64,000 nucleotides of DNA from positions 1,984,001 through 2,048,000 of the forward strand of contig NZ_CP047027.1 in assembly GCF_009797025.1 (NCBI RefSeq), given 5' to 3'. Origin of the DNA: Cellulophaga sp. L1A9 (GTDB lineage Bacteria; Bacteroidota; Bacteroidia; Flavobacteriales; Flavobacteriaceae). The position numbers were made by a program, and so were the translations under genes. Shown in pieces: positions 1 to 7,990 of this stretch (position 1 is the first letter of the stretch; every line of letters begins with the position of its first letter). The notes under the pieces are model-generated. The model was given only the letters and a program-made list of their open reading frames with translations. It was not told the origin of the DNA and ran no database searches.

Positions 1-197
1 CAGTAATTATCTTGATAGGAGGCATTGAGTTCTTCTCTACCTTCTTCAAAAGCAATATTACCATTGTACAAAACATTGTACTTGGTATTTAATGCGTGCC
101 AATTACGGTTTACAAAAGCATCTTTCTTCGTGGAACATGCATTAAACAGCAGGCCTCCAAAAACAAGAGCAGCAATAAGTTTAAACTGAAGCTTCAA
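1..197 (-). CDS. sprE: Gliding motility/T9SS lipoprotein SprE (PorW), N-terminal fragment
   Basis: The reverse strand from 197 to the window edge encodes an N-terminus with a lipoprotein signal peptide ending in a Leu-Phe-Asn-Ala-Cys lipobox. It continues with NRNWHALNTKYNVLYNGN, which matches my memory of SprE/PorW, an outer-membrane lipoprotein with TPR-like repeats needed for type IX secretion and gliding in Flavobacterium. Only about 65 codons lie in the window; the rest is to the left. The only plausible initiator is TTG at 195-197: no ATG lies between it and the in-frame stop just upstream, and the signal peptide begins right there. It fits with the T9SS-dependent adhesin and PorP/SprF protein further right. 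The family call rests on the short conserved N-terminus. Confidence 0.8.
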   Translation of the reverse strand, partial: MKLQFKLIAALVFGGLLFNACSTKKDAFVNRNWHALNTKYNVLYNGNIAFEEGREELNASYQDNY

Positions 198-538
198 TAT
201 TCTAAGTTTATCTAACTACTAAACTTAAAAAGAAGCTTATTATTATGTAGTTCATCGATAAAAAGCCCTTTATTTTTTAATAGATAGAAATGAATCACCT
301 CAAAAATATCGAATTATACAAACTAATCGGTTTGTATTTTAAAATTTACAGTGTAAAAAGGAGTAATTATTTGACCTTTAAACGATAATTTTAGGTGTAA
401 AATCGACAGATAAAAGAATAGACTATATTCTTTATAAATAGAAAACCAACCAAGTAGTTTTTTTCGATATTTATATGATTTTTCGATGAACGGTCGTCAA
501 TATGTTAAAGGAAAGTCGCTAAGTAATCAGTGAAAACT
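198..538. other. Intergenic region with a 22-bp inverted repeat
   Basis: No gene is seen here. The stretch separates the divergently placed start of sprE from the end of the small gene at 539. It holds an inverted repeat at 316-337, with arms ATACAAAC and GTTTGTAT around a 6-base loop. This could be a TetR-type operator or a weak hairpin; no T tract follows on either strand. It lies about 120 bp upstream of sprE. Confidence 0.4.
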
Positions 539-847
539 TTAATTTTTAATTATTTTTTGCTTTTGAAGAGAGCGTTTTAGCATTCTAACTTGAGCATAAA
601 GCATATCGTGATTTACCTCAAAATTTTTGTCGTTATTCATTTTAGAAAGAATATAGCTCTTGCAAAAATCTTCTACAGAGGCGGTAGATTTTTTAAATTT
701 CTCTACAGCATCATTTACATCTATAGCAGGGTGTAGGTCTACCGTGGAGAAACTAAGTAGGGTTTGGTTAATCTCACTAGAGATAAACTTCATAAATGCC
801 ACGAAGTCAGTACTCAGAGATTTAATTTTTTGTTTGGGTTTTGGCAT
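539..847 (-). CDS. Hypothetical protein, 102 aa
   Basis: Function not recognised. The product is a small soluble protein, probably helical, with lysine-rich ends and no signal peptide or membrane segment. Its ATG lies 26 bases inside the 3' end of the 4-TM protein gene upstream, so the two are probably co-transcribed and translationally coupled. It is the last gene of a three-gene cluster with the small lipoprotein at 1267-1416. Another short reading frame on the opposite strand over the same bases has no supporting context. The coding call rests on length, the ATG and the overlap; no homologue is known to me. Confidence 0.5.
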   Translation of the reverse strand: MPKPKQKIKSLSTDFVAFMKFISSEINQTLLSFSTVDLHPAIDVNDAVEKFKKSTASVEDFCKSYILSKMNNDKNFEVNHDMLYAQVRMLKRSLQKQKIIKN

Positions 848-1316
848 TCTTGTTGGTTAAGTAAAAATTGAGTATCAATAATACTCCCACCAAAAGTAAG
901 ATAAAAATTTTATAATTCCATCCATTAAATACAGTTTTACGTAGATTAAATACCATAAGTAACAATTGATAGCCATTAATTACTGTGGGAAATAAGAAAA
1001 TAAACCTGTAAGATTTACCTTTAGAAAACTCTAAAACTAGAAACCACGCTATAAAAGAGCTGAGTTGCATACCGACTAAAGCTAAAAAAATACGATATGA
1101 TGAATAGCCTAGGAACAATCCATTGGAATCAGAAAAAAAATTAACAATTCCTAAGTTTGGTACCCAACTTTTTAGTTCACCAGTATCAGATATTAATAAA
1201 TCATGTATAAATGGTAGCAATGAGCACAAGATTATGCCCATTGCAAACCAAATATTTGATTTATTTTTAAACGTCGATTTCTTTAACTTCTCCTTTTCCA
1301 AGTGATTGTTGTTCAT
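822..1316 (-). CDS. Small integral membrane protein, about 4 TM segments
   Basis: Family not recognised. The lysine-rich cytoplasmic N-terminus is followed by about four hydrophobic segments (beginning IWFAMGIILCSLLPF, RIFLALVGMQLSSFIAWF, FIFLFPTVINGYQLLLMVF and IFILLLVGVLLILNFYL), and it ends in a short basic tail. I chose the ATG at 1316 because the basic sequence KEKLKKSTFKNK before TM1 fits an inside-positive N-terminus. The frame stays open to an ATG at 1340, and another lies at 1241. With the chosen start, the 5' end overlaps the end of the small lipoprotein gene in a different frame, and the 3' end overlaps the next gene. The three overlaps suggest one small operon, perhaps an envelope module. 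Confidence 0.6.
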   Translation of the reverse strand: MNNNHLEKEKLKKSTFKNKSNIWFAMGIILCSLLPFIHDLLISDTGELKSWVPNLGIVNFFSDSNGLFLGYSSYRIFLALVGMQLSSFIAWFLVLEFSKGKSYRFIFLFPTVINGYQLLLMVFNLRKTVFNGWNYKIFILLLVGVLLILNFYLTNKNAKTQTKN

Positions 1317-1416
1317 ATACATTGTTTTCGCTATTCTCATTAGTATCGTTTGTACATGATGCCAATGATAACGTTACAATGGCTAAAGCTAATAAAAATG
1401 TTCTTGAAGTTTTCAT
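1267..1416 (-). CDS. Small lipoprotein, 49 aa
   Basis: A short gene reading ATG at 1416 to TAA at 1267. The product has a positively charged start, a hydrophobic stretch (FLLALAIVTLSLA) and the lipobox Leu-Ala-Ser-Cys with Cys21 as the expected lipidation site. A mature tail of about 29 residues rich in Asn, Asp and Glu follows. No family is recognised. The complete lipoprotein signal in a frame that also has a clean ATG makes chance unlikely. It overlaps the start of the 4-TM gene downstream, so the two are probably co-expressed. Short lipoproteins like this are easily missed in annotation. Confidence 0.65.
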   Translation of the reverse strand: MKTSRTFLLALAIVTLSLASCTNDTNENSENNVYEQQSLGKGEVKEIDV

Positions 1417-1698
1417 AATAAAATAGTTTTTTTGTGAGGGCGCAAACTATGAATTACGCCGAGTTCAAACTATTTTACACTCGTAATGATATTAGGTTTT
1501 TTTAACTACAGCCTGTTGATATTTTTATCTGCTTTGTAGTTCATCTCAAAGTTGTTGGTTTTAAATTAATTATAGATTAAATACATAAGCACCTGATTAT
1601 CTATATCTTAAGATGCTAAAATTTTGTTAACGGCTTTTTTTATCGTTAAAGTGTAGTTCTTAACAATTGTGGTGAAATAAATGCCAACATTTAATCTC

Positions 1699-2394
1699 TT
1701 ATCCAGCGAAAAACAGCTCTAATTCCTTCAGAGTCGCTTCAGATGTTTCAATATCTTTAACCAATTCCCCTTTATTTAATACTACAATACGTTCGCAAAC
1801 TTCAGTGACATGAATTAGGTCGTGACTAGAAACTAAAACCGTTACATTATTGTTTGCGGCCAAATCTTTTATAATACCTTTTAAACGTATCTGTGTGGTT
1901 GGATCTAGGTTCGCAAATGGTTCATCTAATATTACTACTTCAGGATTTCCTATGAAAGAAGCTACAATTCCTGCTTTTTTCTGATTTCCTTTAGATAGAT
2001 CACGTAAATATTTAGTTTGCCCTAGAATTTCCCCATGAAAAAAGTCTTGAAAATTAGAAAGTAGTGCATTGACATCTGCTTTGTTCTGGCCTCTTAGTTC
2101 CCCAATAAAGTAGAAATATTCTTCTGCAGTCAAATAGCCAATAAGAAAGGTTTCATCAATAAAAGCGGTGGTAAAAGGTTTCCAATCTTCGCTTATATTT
2201 ACCTGAACGCCATTGTTATTAATATGACCCGTAGTAGGCTGAATTAAATCTAAGAACAAACTGAATAAGGTTGTTTTACCAGCACCGTTATTACCTACCA
2301 ATCCAAAACTTTGGCCTTTAGGGATTTCTAATGAGGATATATTTAAAACGGTATTTTTACCGTATGTTTTTGTTAAGTTTTGTACTGTTATCAT
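1699..2394 (-). CDS. ABC transporter ATP-binding protein
   Basis: ATPase subunit of an ABC exporter, 231 aa. Visible motifs are Walker A GNNGAGKTT, a variant signature LSKGNQKK in place of LSGGQ, Walker B VVILDEPFANLD and the switch histidine in SSHD. Such signature variants are usual in the CcmA/NatA-like exporter class. The frame is open to a TTG at 2418, two bases after the upstream permease stop, but the ATG at 2394 puts the start just before the first strand (MITVQNLTKTYG) and is preferred. The gene follows the DUF5687 permease directly and surely forms one transporter with it. The substrate is unknown. Confidence 0.9.
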   Translation of the reverse strand: MITVQNLTKTYGKNTVLNISSLEIPKGQSFGLVGNNGAGKTTLFSLFLDLIQPTTGHINNNGVQVNISEDWKPFTTAFIDETFLIGYLTAEEYFYFIGELRGQNKADVNALLSNFQDFFHGEILGQTKYLRDLSKGNQKKAGIVASFIGNPEVVILDEPFANLDPTTQIRLKGIIKDLAANNNVTVLVSSHDLIHVTEVCERIVVLNKGELVKDIETSEATLKELELFFAG

Positions 2395-2419
2395 GCGGTT
2401 GTAGTATTTATTATTCAAG

Positions 2420-3892
2420 TTAGCTGACTTGTTTATAGGCTAACAGTGTTTTGTATTTTTCTTTTTTGTAGACTTTTTCTATTTTTTTAAAGACAAACCC
2501 TTTAAAAGCAAATCCTAATACACCGGCCATAGCTACAAAAATATATCCGGCATTAGGGCTAATCAAGTAATGGCCTAATCCGTAGATGATTAAAGGCAGT
2601 AAAAGCTTAGGCATTGTGAGCATTACTGTTTTTAAATTAAAAGATTGCTTGTCTCCAAAAGCTTTTTTTGCAGAGGTTAAATCTATTGGAGTCCTTGTAT
2701 ACGCCCCAGCCAATAAAACCACATAAGAGTTCACACCAATATTATAAACGGCACCCACAAGAACTGCCAAGTAAGCATCTAAACCAAAGTACAAATAGAA
2801 TGATGCAACGATGGTGCTAATAATGGTAGCTATGACCATCAAATACCATTTAGAATTTAAGTACTCTTTGTATTTAATGTTTTGTGACATCATTAGAGGA
2901 TAATAAGAACTATCCCAGCTAGGTACAAACTGTCCGAAACTAAATAAGAATCCGCCTGAAATGAAAATTCCTGCAAATATGCGCCAGATTGGACCATCAT
3001 ACGCTTCTATAGTTCCTGTGAAAAATAGGAATCCGTAGAATATGAAAAAGAAACTCGTAATCACCGCCATTTTAGAGCGTTTATTTCTTTTTATTAGTTT
3101 GATGTCGTTCTTTAAGAAGGTGCCTAAATTCCCAAATCTATTCAACCAACTTAAATCCTCTGTTTTAGCTATGGTTTGCTTGGTCTGCAATCCTGCATCT
3201 AAGTACAAATTCTTTTTAAAATAGTTGAAGGCGGCATAGTATAAGCCAAAGGTTAGCAACCAAAGAATAATAGAAATCCATGGTAGGGTGTAGAGCGCAT
3301 TGAAAAATGGTGCGGTATACGTCGTTATATCAAACCATTGTAAATATTGAAACAATCCTAAGAGTGCGATTAACCCCACTAATGGATAAAAAATACTGTC
3401 TTTGTTGTTCACTAGAACATTTATAAAATTGTTGCAATAGATTATAGCTATTAGGGCTAGATGCCAACCGACAACTCCAATAGGAGAATATCCTTTAGTT
3501 AGTAATACAATAGAGAGAGGGATAAAAAAGAAGGCATGAGACCAATTAAAATAGGACACAATTGTTTTTGCAAGCGAAAAATTAACCACTTGGCTTTTCT
3601 TAATCGGTAGGTAGAGTAGTGGTTTTATATTCGTTACAGGCATTTTTTGGAGCATATACCGAAAAACAAGATCTACAATTAGGTAGTAAATTATGAATTT
3701 GTTGATGACATCAAAAGGATCACCAATATTCATGTCTTCAATAACAAAGTAGGCACCAACACCCATTCCAATAAAGATGGCAGTCATATAAACAGCGGCA
3801 AAACCCATTAGAATTTTAATGGCAATACTACTTTTTAAGGAAGCTGCTCTAAAGAATGATTTCCATTGTAGGGTTATAAAATGTTTGAACAT
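2420..3892 (-). CDS. DUF5687 family ABC-2-type membrane protein
   Basis: A 490-residue polytopic membrane protein with roughly twelve hydrophobic segments. The N-terminal sequence FKHFITLQWKSFFR resembles the flavobacterial DUF5687 family, which is found beside ABC ATPases. It is the likely permease of the exporter whose ATPase follows 25 bases downstream. A Lys/Arg-rich central loop (about residues 255-275) lies between two membrane halves. The substrate cannot be read from the sequence. The gene starts 168 bp after the PadR-controlled membrane gene pair and may be read through from it. The family name is from memory; the permease role is a firm inference from context. Confidence 0.8.
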   Translation of the reverse strand: MFKHFITLQWKSFFRAASLKSSIAIKILMGFAAVYMTAIFIGMGVGAYFVIEDMNIGDPFDVINKFIIYYLIVDLVFRYMLQKMPVTNIKPLLYLPIKKSQVVNFSLAKTIVSYFNWSHAFFFIPLSIVLLTKGYSPIGVVGWHLALIAIIYCNNFINVLVNNKDSIFYPLVGLIALLGLFQYLQWFDITTYTAPFFNALYTLPWISIILWLLTFGLYYAAFNYFKKNLYLDAGLQTKQTIAKTEDLSWLNRFGNLGTFLKNDIKLIKRNKRSKMAVITSFFFIFYGFLFFTGTIEAYDGPIWRIFAGIFISGGFLFSFGQFVPSWDSSYYPLMMSQNIKYKEYLNSKWYLMVIATIISTIVASFYLYFGLDAYLAVLVGAVYNIGVNSYVVLLAGAYTRTPIDLTSAKKAFGDKQSFNLKTVMLTMPKLLLPLIIYGLGHYLISPNAGYIFVAMAGVLGFAFKGFVFKKIEKVYKKEKYKTLLAYKQVS

Positions 3893-4060
3893 GATGGTGT
3901 ATTTATGTTATGTAAGTACTATAATACCTTTAATTGTTACAAGGTTATCATCATTTTATATTCAGGATAAGTTTTTTCTAGGAGATTTTTCTCGTTCTAG
4001 TGGAATCACAAACACCATCTTATGCTTAAGTTTAATTTCTATTCATTATGGTTTTTTACG

Positions 4061-4741
4061 CTAAGCTAGTTTCATTTTTTTCGTCTTCATGTGATTTTTA
4101 TATAAATCATATATTAGAACGGCAGATGATATTGAGAAGAGATGAAAAAATAACATAAAATTGATTGACGATTGATTCATGTCTATTTTACATATTTCGA
4201 CAAATAAAGGGTTCATCAGGAAATTCAGGAAATAAATAAAGATAATTGGTAGACCTTGTCTATTAAATAAAAAACTATAGGATGTTTTATAGTGGCTTTT
4301 TCTAATAGTTCTATATAAAATGATGGATACACATCCGATGCATAAATAAATAACACCTATTGTTATATTTACTACCAGAGAATATTTAGATAGGTCTAAG
4401 AAATTATTTAACAGATAGATAATTAAAAAGGCTGGTATTGTATATGTTAATGCTTTAAGATAATTTTTTTTAATAGTTCTTACACATTTTTTCATCATGA
4501 TTTTTGGGCCAATCCATGCAATCCCTAGCCACCAACTTGAGTAATTGGCTAATTCTATATCCCATATAAGTATTTCCTTAGTAAAAGCTTCTTCAAAAGA
4601 GCGATTTTCAGAGTTCATTTTGGTTTCTATACCATTCGCTATATGGTCTAAAACTTCATTTCTTAAATCAATTTGAGTCAGGTCTTTTTGATTCAAGTAC
4701 GTCTCTATGTTTAAGAGTTGGTCTTTTGTTAGTTTATTCAT
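4061..4741 (-). CDS. Membrane protein, PadR-linked, paralogue of its upstream neighbour
   Basis: A 226-residue protein. An N-terminal soluble domain (about residues 1-65) contains a Leu-Arg-Asn-Glu-Val-Leu-Asp-His motif, and about four membrane segments follow. The N-terminal pattern (LxxxQLxxIExYL, then IDLRNEVLDHIA) matches that of the upstream gene, so the two are diverged paralogues. The Glu-x-x-Asp-His helix recalls HAAS-type domains, which I know as partners of PadR regulators; this likeness is inference. The ATG overlaps the upstream stop as ATGA (4738-4741), giving translational coupling. Cellular role unknown, possibly a membrane sensor or modulator of the adjacent ABC exporter. Confidence 0.7.
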   Translation of the reverse strand: MNKLTKDQLLNIETYLNQKDLTQIDLRNEVLDHIANGIETKMNSENRSFEEAFTKEILIWDIELANYSSWWLGIAWIGPKIMMKKCVRTIKKNYLKALTYTIPAFLIIYLLNNFLDLSKYSLVVNITIGVIYLCIGCVSIILYRTIRKSHYKTSYSFLFNRQGLPIIFIYFLNFLMNPLFVEICKIDMNQSSINFMLFFHLFSISSAVLIYDLYKNHMKTKKMKLA

Positions 4742-5373
4742 ACGATACTATTTTTATATAGACTAGTGTATTTTCTGTTATACTTATTTATGAGTATTAT
4801 AAATAAGTAGACTAGAGTGCAATCAAATGAGAACAATAGAATATTTAAATTACTATTCGTTTCAAATTCCGTTAAAGAGTAGAGTAAAAATTGATGCATC
4901 TGTATAAATAAGTTTAATATAATACTCAATCTTTCTATACCTGAATAGCGTTCTTTTCTGCCTAAATAAAAGCGAATACCGAAATAGTAGATTGCGAGGC
5001 CAATTAAAATAATTGCAGGTCCAAATTTTAAAAAATAATTTAGGTTGTAATTAATTGCTACTATTTTTAAAAAACTAAACATGGCAATAAATATGAGTGC
5101 ATACGCGGGTTTTTGGTAAAAGAATATGATTTCTTTTAGGATTCTTTTATCTGTGATTTTTACAAATTTTCTATTTTCTTTTAAATACACCTTTTTATTG
5201 ATTACCATGTAATTTTTAAAAGCATTATAAAAATCAAGGTTTTCAGCTTCTATTTTAGCCTCTACTTCCGATGCAACATGGTCTACCATTTCCATACGAA
5301 CATCAATAAATTCTATTTCTGAATTTTTAAGATACGTGTCTACAAAATGTATTTGTTCCCGATTTAATTTCAT
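4738..5373 (-). CDS. Membrane protein, PadR-linked, HAAS-like N-terminus
   Basis: A 211-residue protein with a soluble N-terminal helix-rich domain (KLNREQIHFVDTYL, then IDVRMEMVDHVA) and about four hydrophobic segments beginning near residue 75. The ATG at 5373 is preferred over the GTG directly before it at 5376. It lies 11 bases after the PadR stop and overlaps the paralogous gene downstream by four bases, so the three form one operon. The conserved helix with Asp/Glu-x-x-Asp-His occurs in both paralogues, which suggests a shared protein-interaction surface. No enzyme motif is visible. The PadR protein probably represses its own operon and thereby these two proteins. Confidence 0.7.
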   Translation of the reverse strand: MKLNREQIHFVDTYLKNSEIEFIDVRMEMVDHVASEVEAKIEAENLDFYNAFKNYMVINKKVYLKENRKFVKITDKRILKEIIFFYQKPAYALIFIAMFSFLKIVAINYNLNYFLKFGPAIILIGLAIYYFGIRFYLGRKERYSGIERLSIILNLFIQMHQFLLYSLTEFETNSNLNILLFSFDCTLVYLFIILINKYNRKYTSLYKNSIV

Positions 5374-5384
5374 CACAAAACAAT

Positions 5385-5723
5385 TTAATTAATACTCCAA
5401 TCAGGATTGACTAAATTTTGCATGCTGCGGATAAATTCTTCTAGCTCCGCAAGTCGGTTAACAGTTTCTTTTTCTCCTTGCTCTGTAAGCTTATAATACT
5501 TACGAAGTCGGTTATCTACTTTGGCAACTTCTACATCTAGCAAACCTTCAGCTTCTAATTTATGCAATGCCGGATAGAGTGCTCCTTCTGTAATGTTTAG
5601 CTCCCCTTTGGTAAGAGCTTTTACTTTCTGCGTTATTTCATAGCCATACATCTTACCTTGCTCATCTAAAAGTTTTAAGATGATGGTATTTAAACTCCCT
5701 TTGTATAATTTTGAATTACCCAT
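5385..5723 (-). CDS. PadR family transcriptional regulator
   Basis: A 112-residue winged-helix repressor of the short PadR class. It opens with GSLNTIILKLLDEQGKMYGYEI, followed by GELNITEGALYPALHKLEAEGLL, the classic recognition helix and wing, and a C-terminal dimerisation helix. PadR proteins are usually autorepressors that respond to small ligands or membrane stress and often control transporters. It is first in an operon with two HAAS-like membrane proteins, and the DUF5687 ABC exporter may also be in reach. An inverted repeat and a direct repeat in its promoter (5751-5786) are the probable binding sites. Confidence 0.93.
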   Translation of the reverse strand: MGNSKLYKGSLNTIILKLLDEQGKMYGYEITQKVKALTKGELNITEGALYPALHKLEAEGLLDVEVAKVDNRLRKYYKLTEQGEKETVNRLAELEEFIRSMQNLVNPDWSIN

Positions 5724-5745
5724 TTTATAAAGCTTTCTTTAATTT

Positions 5746-5786
5746 CAAATATACATAATTTTCTTATGTATAAGATTCTTATGTAT
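5746..5786 (-). promoter_or_regulatory. PadR operon promoter with inverted- and direct-repeat operator
   Basis: Reading toward padR, a Bacteroidota -7 element TATATTTG lies at 5746-5753. Overlapping it is a perfect inverted repeat, ATACATAA-N5-TTATGTAT (5751-5771). Next to that is a 13-bp palindrome, ATAAGATTCTTAT (5770-5782). The 11-mer TTCTTATGTAT occurs twice, 15 bp apart (5761-5771 and 5776-5786). The ATGTAT/ATACAT cores resemble known PadR-type operators. No clear -33 box is visible. Autorepression by the adjacent PadR is the natural reading. The divergent reductase gene starts 68 bp beyond and might also be affected. Confidence 0.65.
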
Positions 5787-5853
5787 GTTATTTTACGCTT
5801 TTTCAGTTTTATATGGTTTCGCCTTTGCTTAATTTTACAGAAAATAAATATCC

Positions 5854-6903
5854 ATGAGCGATTTTCATTCTTTAAAAGTTTCTAATATACAGCCCTTAAC
5901 TGCGAGTTCTGTAGCCATTACTTTTGCTATTCCAGATGATTTAAAAGATACTTTTACTTTTAGTGCGGGTCAATACATTACTATTAGTAAAGAAATAAAC
6001 GGTGTTGAAGTTAGAAGAGCTTATTCTATATCTTCTGTACCGGCATCAGGAAAAATAACTGTAGGTGTTAAAAAAATTACAGATGGTACCTTTTCGGTCT
6101 ATGCTAATGATAAAATAAAAGTAGGTGATGTTTTGGAGGTAATGCCACCAGACGGTCGTTTTGTGTTTCAGCCAAGTAATGCTGCAAAGCATGTTGCAGC
6201 ATTTGTTGCGGGAAGCGGAATTACACCAATTATGAGTATTGCAGAAACGGTATTAAAGAGCCATCTCAATAGTACCTTTGTTTTGGTATATGGAAACCAG
6301 AATGCAGACGAGGTTATGTTTTCTAAAGAAATAGAAGCATTGCAAAAACAGTATGCAAATCGTTTTTTCGTACAACATGTGTTTAGCAGAATAAACCAAG
6401 AGGGAGCTCTTTTTGGAAGAATTGAAGGTTCTACAGTAAATTATATCGTTAAAAATAAATTTAAGGACACTGCATTTGATGCTTTTTACCTTTGTGGACC
6501 AGAAGAAATGATCGATTTGGTTTCAAAAACATTACAAGCCGCAAATATTGCAAAAGATAAAATTCATTTTGAACTTTTTACGTCATCAGAAACCGTAGAT
6601 ACTATGGCTGAAAATTTAGACGGTGCTACTCAAGTAGAGGTGGTTGTAGATGATGAAACATTTACATTTTCAATGGATAAAAAAATGTTGGTGCTAGATG
6701 CTGTTTTAAAAGAAAACATAGATGCTCCTTATTCGTGTCAAGGCGGAGTTTGTAGTAGTTGTATTGCTAGAGTAACAGAAGGAAAGGCTGAAATGGTAAA
6801 GAATCAAATATTAACCGATGGAGAAATTGCAGAAGGTTTAATTCTTACCTGCCAAGCGCATCCGTTAACAGCAACATTGAAAGTAGATTTTGATGATGTA
6901 TAG
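5854..6903 (+). CDS. Ferredoxin-NAD(P)H reductase with C-terminal 2Fe-2S domain (PaaE-like)
   Basis: A 349-residue soluble electron-transfer flavoprotein. Domains in order are an FAD-binding barrel (RAYSISS, about residues 53-59), an NAD(P)H-binding fold (GSGITPIMS about 120; YLCGPEEM about 214), and a plant-type ferredoxin domain (about 260-349) with ligands in SCQGGVCSSC and a final Cys in LTCQAHP. This order matches the phenylacetyl-CoA epoxidase reductase PaaE/PaaK, but the other paa genes are absent, and in Flavobacteria such proteins are generally called ferredoxin-NADP reductase. The partner oxygenase or acceptor is unknown. It stands alone, divergent from padR, and ends at a bidirectional terminator. 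Confidence 0.88.
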   Translation: MSDFHSLKVSNIQPLTASSVAITFAIPDDLKDTFTFSAGQYITISKEINGVEVRRAYSISSVPASGKITVGVKKITDGTFSVYANDKIKVGDVLEVMPPDGRFVFQPSNAAKHVAAFVAGSGITPIMSIAETVLKSHLNSTFVLVYGNQNADEVMFSKEIEALQKQYANRFFVQHVFSRINQEGALFGRIEGSTVNYIVKNKFKDTAFDAFYLCGPEEMIDLVSKTLQAANIAKDKIHFELFTSSETVDTMAENLDGATQVEVVVDDETFTFSMDKKMLVLDAVLKENIDAPYSCQGGVCSSCIARVTEGKAEMVKNQILTDGEIAEGLILTCQAHPLTATLKVDFDDV

Positions 6904-6928
6904 TTTTTGAGTTATAAAATTCTAATGA

Positions 6929-6967
6929 ACAGGAATAGGAATGCTTGCATTTTATTCCTGTTTTTTT
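6929..6967 (+). terminator. Rho-independent terminator after the reductase gene
   Basis: An imperfect hairpin begins AACAGGAATA and returns as TATTCCTGTT, with GC-containing inner pairs, and is followed by a run of seven T (6961-6967). It lies between convergent genes, so it may also slow transcription of the patatin gene from the other side, although the T tract is much better on the plus strand. Confidence 0.75.
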
Positions 6968-7748
6968 ATGCTTTTGATAAGCCCTCAAATTGCCTACAAG
7001 CATGATCGTAACCTATAATATATGCCTTCTCTATGGCTTTGCGATCTAACATGCCAATATGTTCTAATTCTGATGATTCAAACAACAAATTACAGGATGC
7101 TAACTTTGCTTTTGAAGCGGCATAAATCATTAAACCCGTAACTCTACCTGTTAATTGATAGGAGTTTTTTAGATCTTTTTTTTCTAGCTTACTTACAATA
7201 GAAACATTACTCCCAATGATATAATCACATTTGTCATATAGCGGTTCTGCGGGAAAGTTATTCATGATTCCGCCATCAGCATATAATTGTCCATTTACTT
7301 CAATAGGACTAAATACTGGTGGTAATGCTGCGGATGCCAATAAAGGTCTAATTAACTGCCCTGTAGAGAAAAATTCTGCATTTCCATCTTGAATATTTGT
7401 CGCTACGATGTGCAATTCTTTCTCTAAAGACTCAAAAGTGTCTTCTGGGAAATAGGCTTTAAAAAAACGAATGTACTTATCTGTATCCATAAACCCTGCT
7501 TTTGCAATGGTTAAGAACTGATAATTAAATAAAGGAGTTGTTTTAAAAAAACTCAACATGTCATCGATAGAATTTCCATTGGCATATAATGCACCTACTA
7601 GTGCACCTACGCTACTTCCCGTAACAGATTTTGCTTCAATATCAAATTCTTTCATGGCTTTAATAAGCCCAATATGTGCCATGCCTCTAACACCTCCACC
7701 TGATAATACAAGTCCGATTGATTTATTATTCGACAATTCTTTGGTCAT
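6966..7748 (-). CDS. Patatin-like phospholipase (RssA-like)
   Basis: A 260-residue serine lipase of the patatin class. It carries the oxyanion-hole glycines LSGGGVRG (about 15-22), the nucleophile elbow GSSVG (Gly-x-Ser-x-Gly, about 44-48) and the Asp of the Ser-Asp dyad in DGG (about 158-160). Length and lack of a signal peptide fit the short cytoplasmic RssA/YchK-type enzymes rather than the large outer-membrane PlpD type. It likely hydrolyses acyl esters of membrane lipids; the physiological substrate is unknown. It is transcribed alone, convergent with the reductase gene. A TAAATTTG -7-like element lies shortly upstream on its strand. Confidence 0.9.
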   Translation of the reverse strand: MTKELSNNKSIGLVLSGGGVRGMAHIGLIKAMKEFDIEAKSVTGSSVGALVGALYANGNSIDDMLSFFKTTPLFNYQFLTIAKAGFMDTDKYIRFFKAYFPEDTFESLEKELHIVATNIQDGNAEFFSTGQLIRPLLASAALPPVFSPIEVNGQLYADGGIMNNFPAEPLYDKCDYIIGSNVSIVSKLEKKDLKNSYQLTGRVTGLMIYAASKAKLASCNLLFESSELEHIGMLDRKAIEKAYIIGYDHACRQFEGLSKA

Positions 7749-7934
7749 AAATAGCTATAATTTGAAAGCACTCCGTTCAAATTTACTATAAAATAGCCGT
7801 TAAAAGCTTAATTTTTTAGACCGTTTGGTTTGTAAAAAGTATAGTATTCCATTTATCTCAAACAAATAGGTGGTTCATCGATGAAATGCATGTACTCGGA
7901 GGAGTATATGTGTAGATGAGGATTTCAATAGAGC

Positions 7935-7964
7935 ACCAAAACCAACTGGTCAGTCGGTTTTGGT
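7935..7964. promoter_or_regulatory. 30-bp near-perfect inverted repeat downstream of the SusCD operon
   Basis: Two 14-base arms, ACCAAAACCAACTG and CAGTCGGTTTTGGT, pair at 13 of 14 positions around a two-base loop. The site lies just after the end of the kinase gene (7991) on the minus strand and could be its terminator stem, but no T tract follows on either side. The very short loop and the core (ACCAACTGGTCAGT) also fit a TetR-type operator. Which of the two it is cannot be decided here. Confidence 0.45.
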
Positions 7965-7990
7965 ATTCTATTACGAGTATGTTTATTTGA

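Noticed and set aside
1267..1340. Start of the 4-TM protein at ATG 1340
   Set aside because: It would add eight residues read through the lipoprotein gene; the ATG at 1316 directly before the basic N-terminus is more natural, though 1241 is also possible.
248..7885. Recurring GTTCATCGAT-like sequences near 250, 485 and 7873
   Set aside because: An eight-base core is expected a couple of times in a window of this size on both strands; no consistent position relative to genes.
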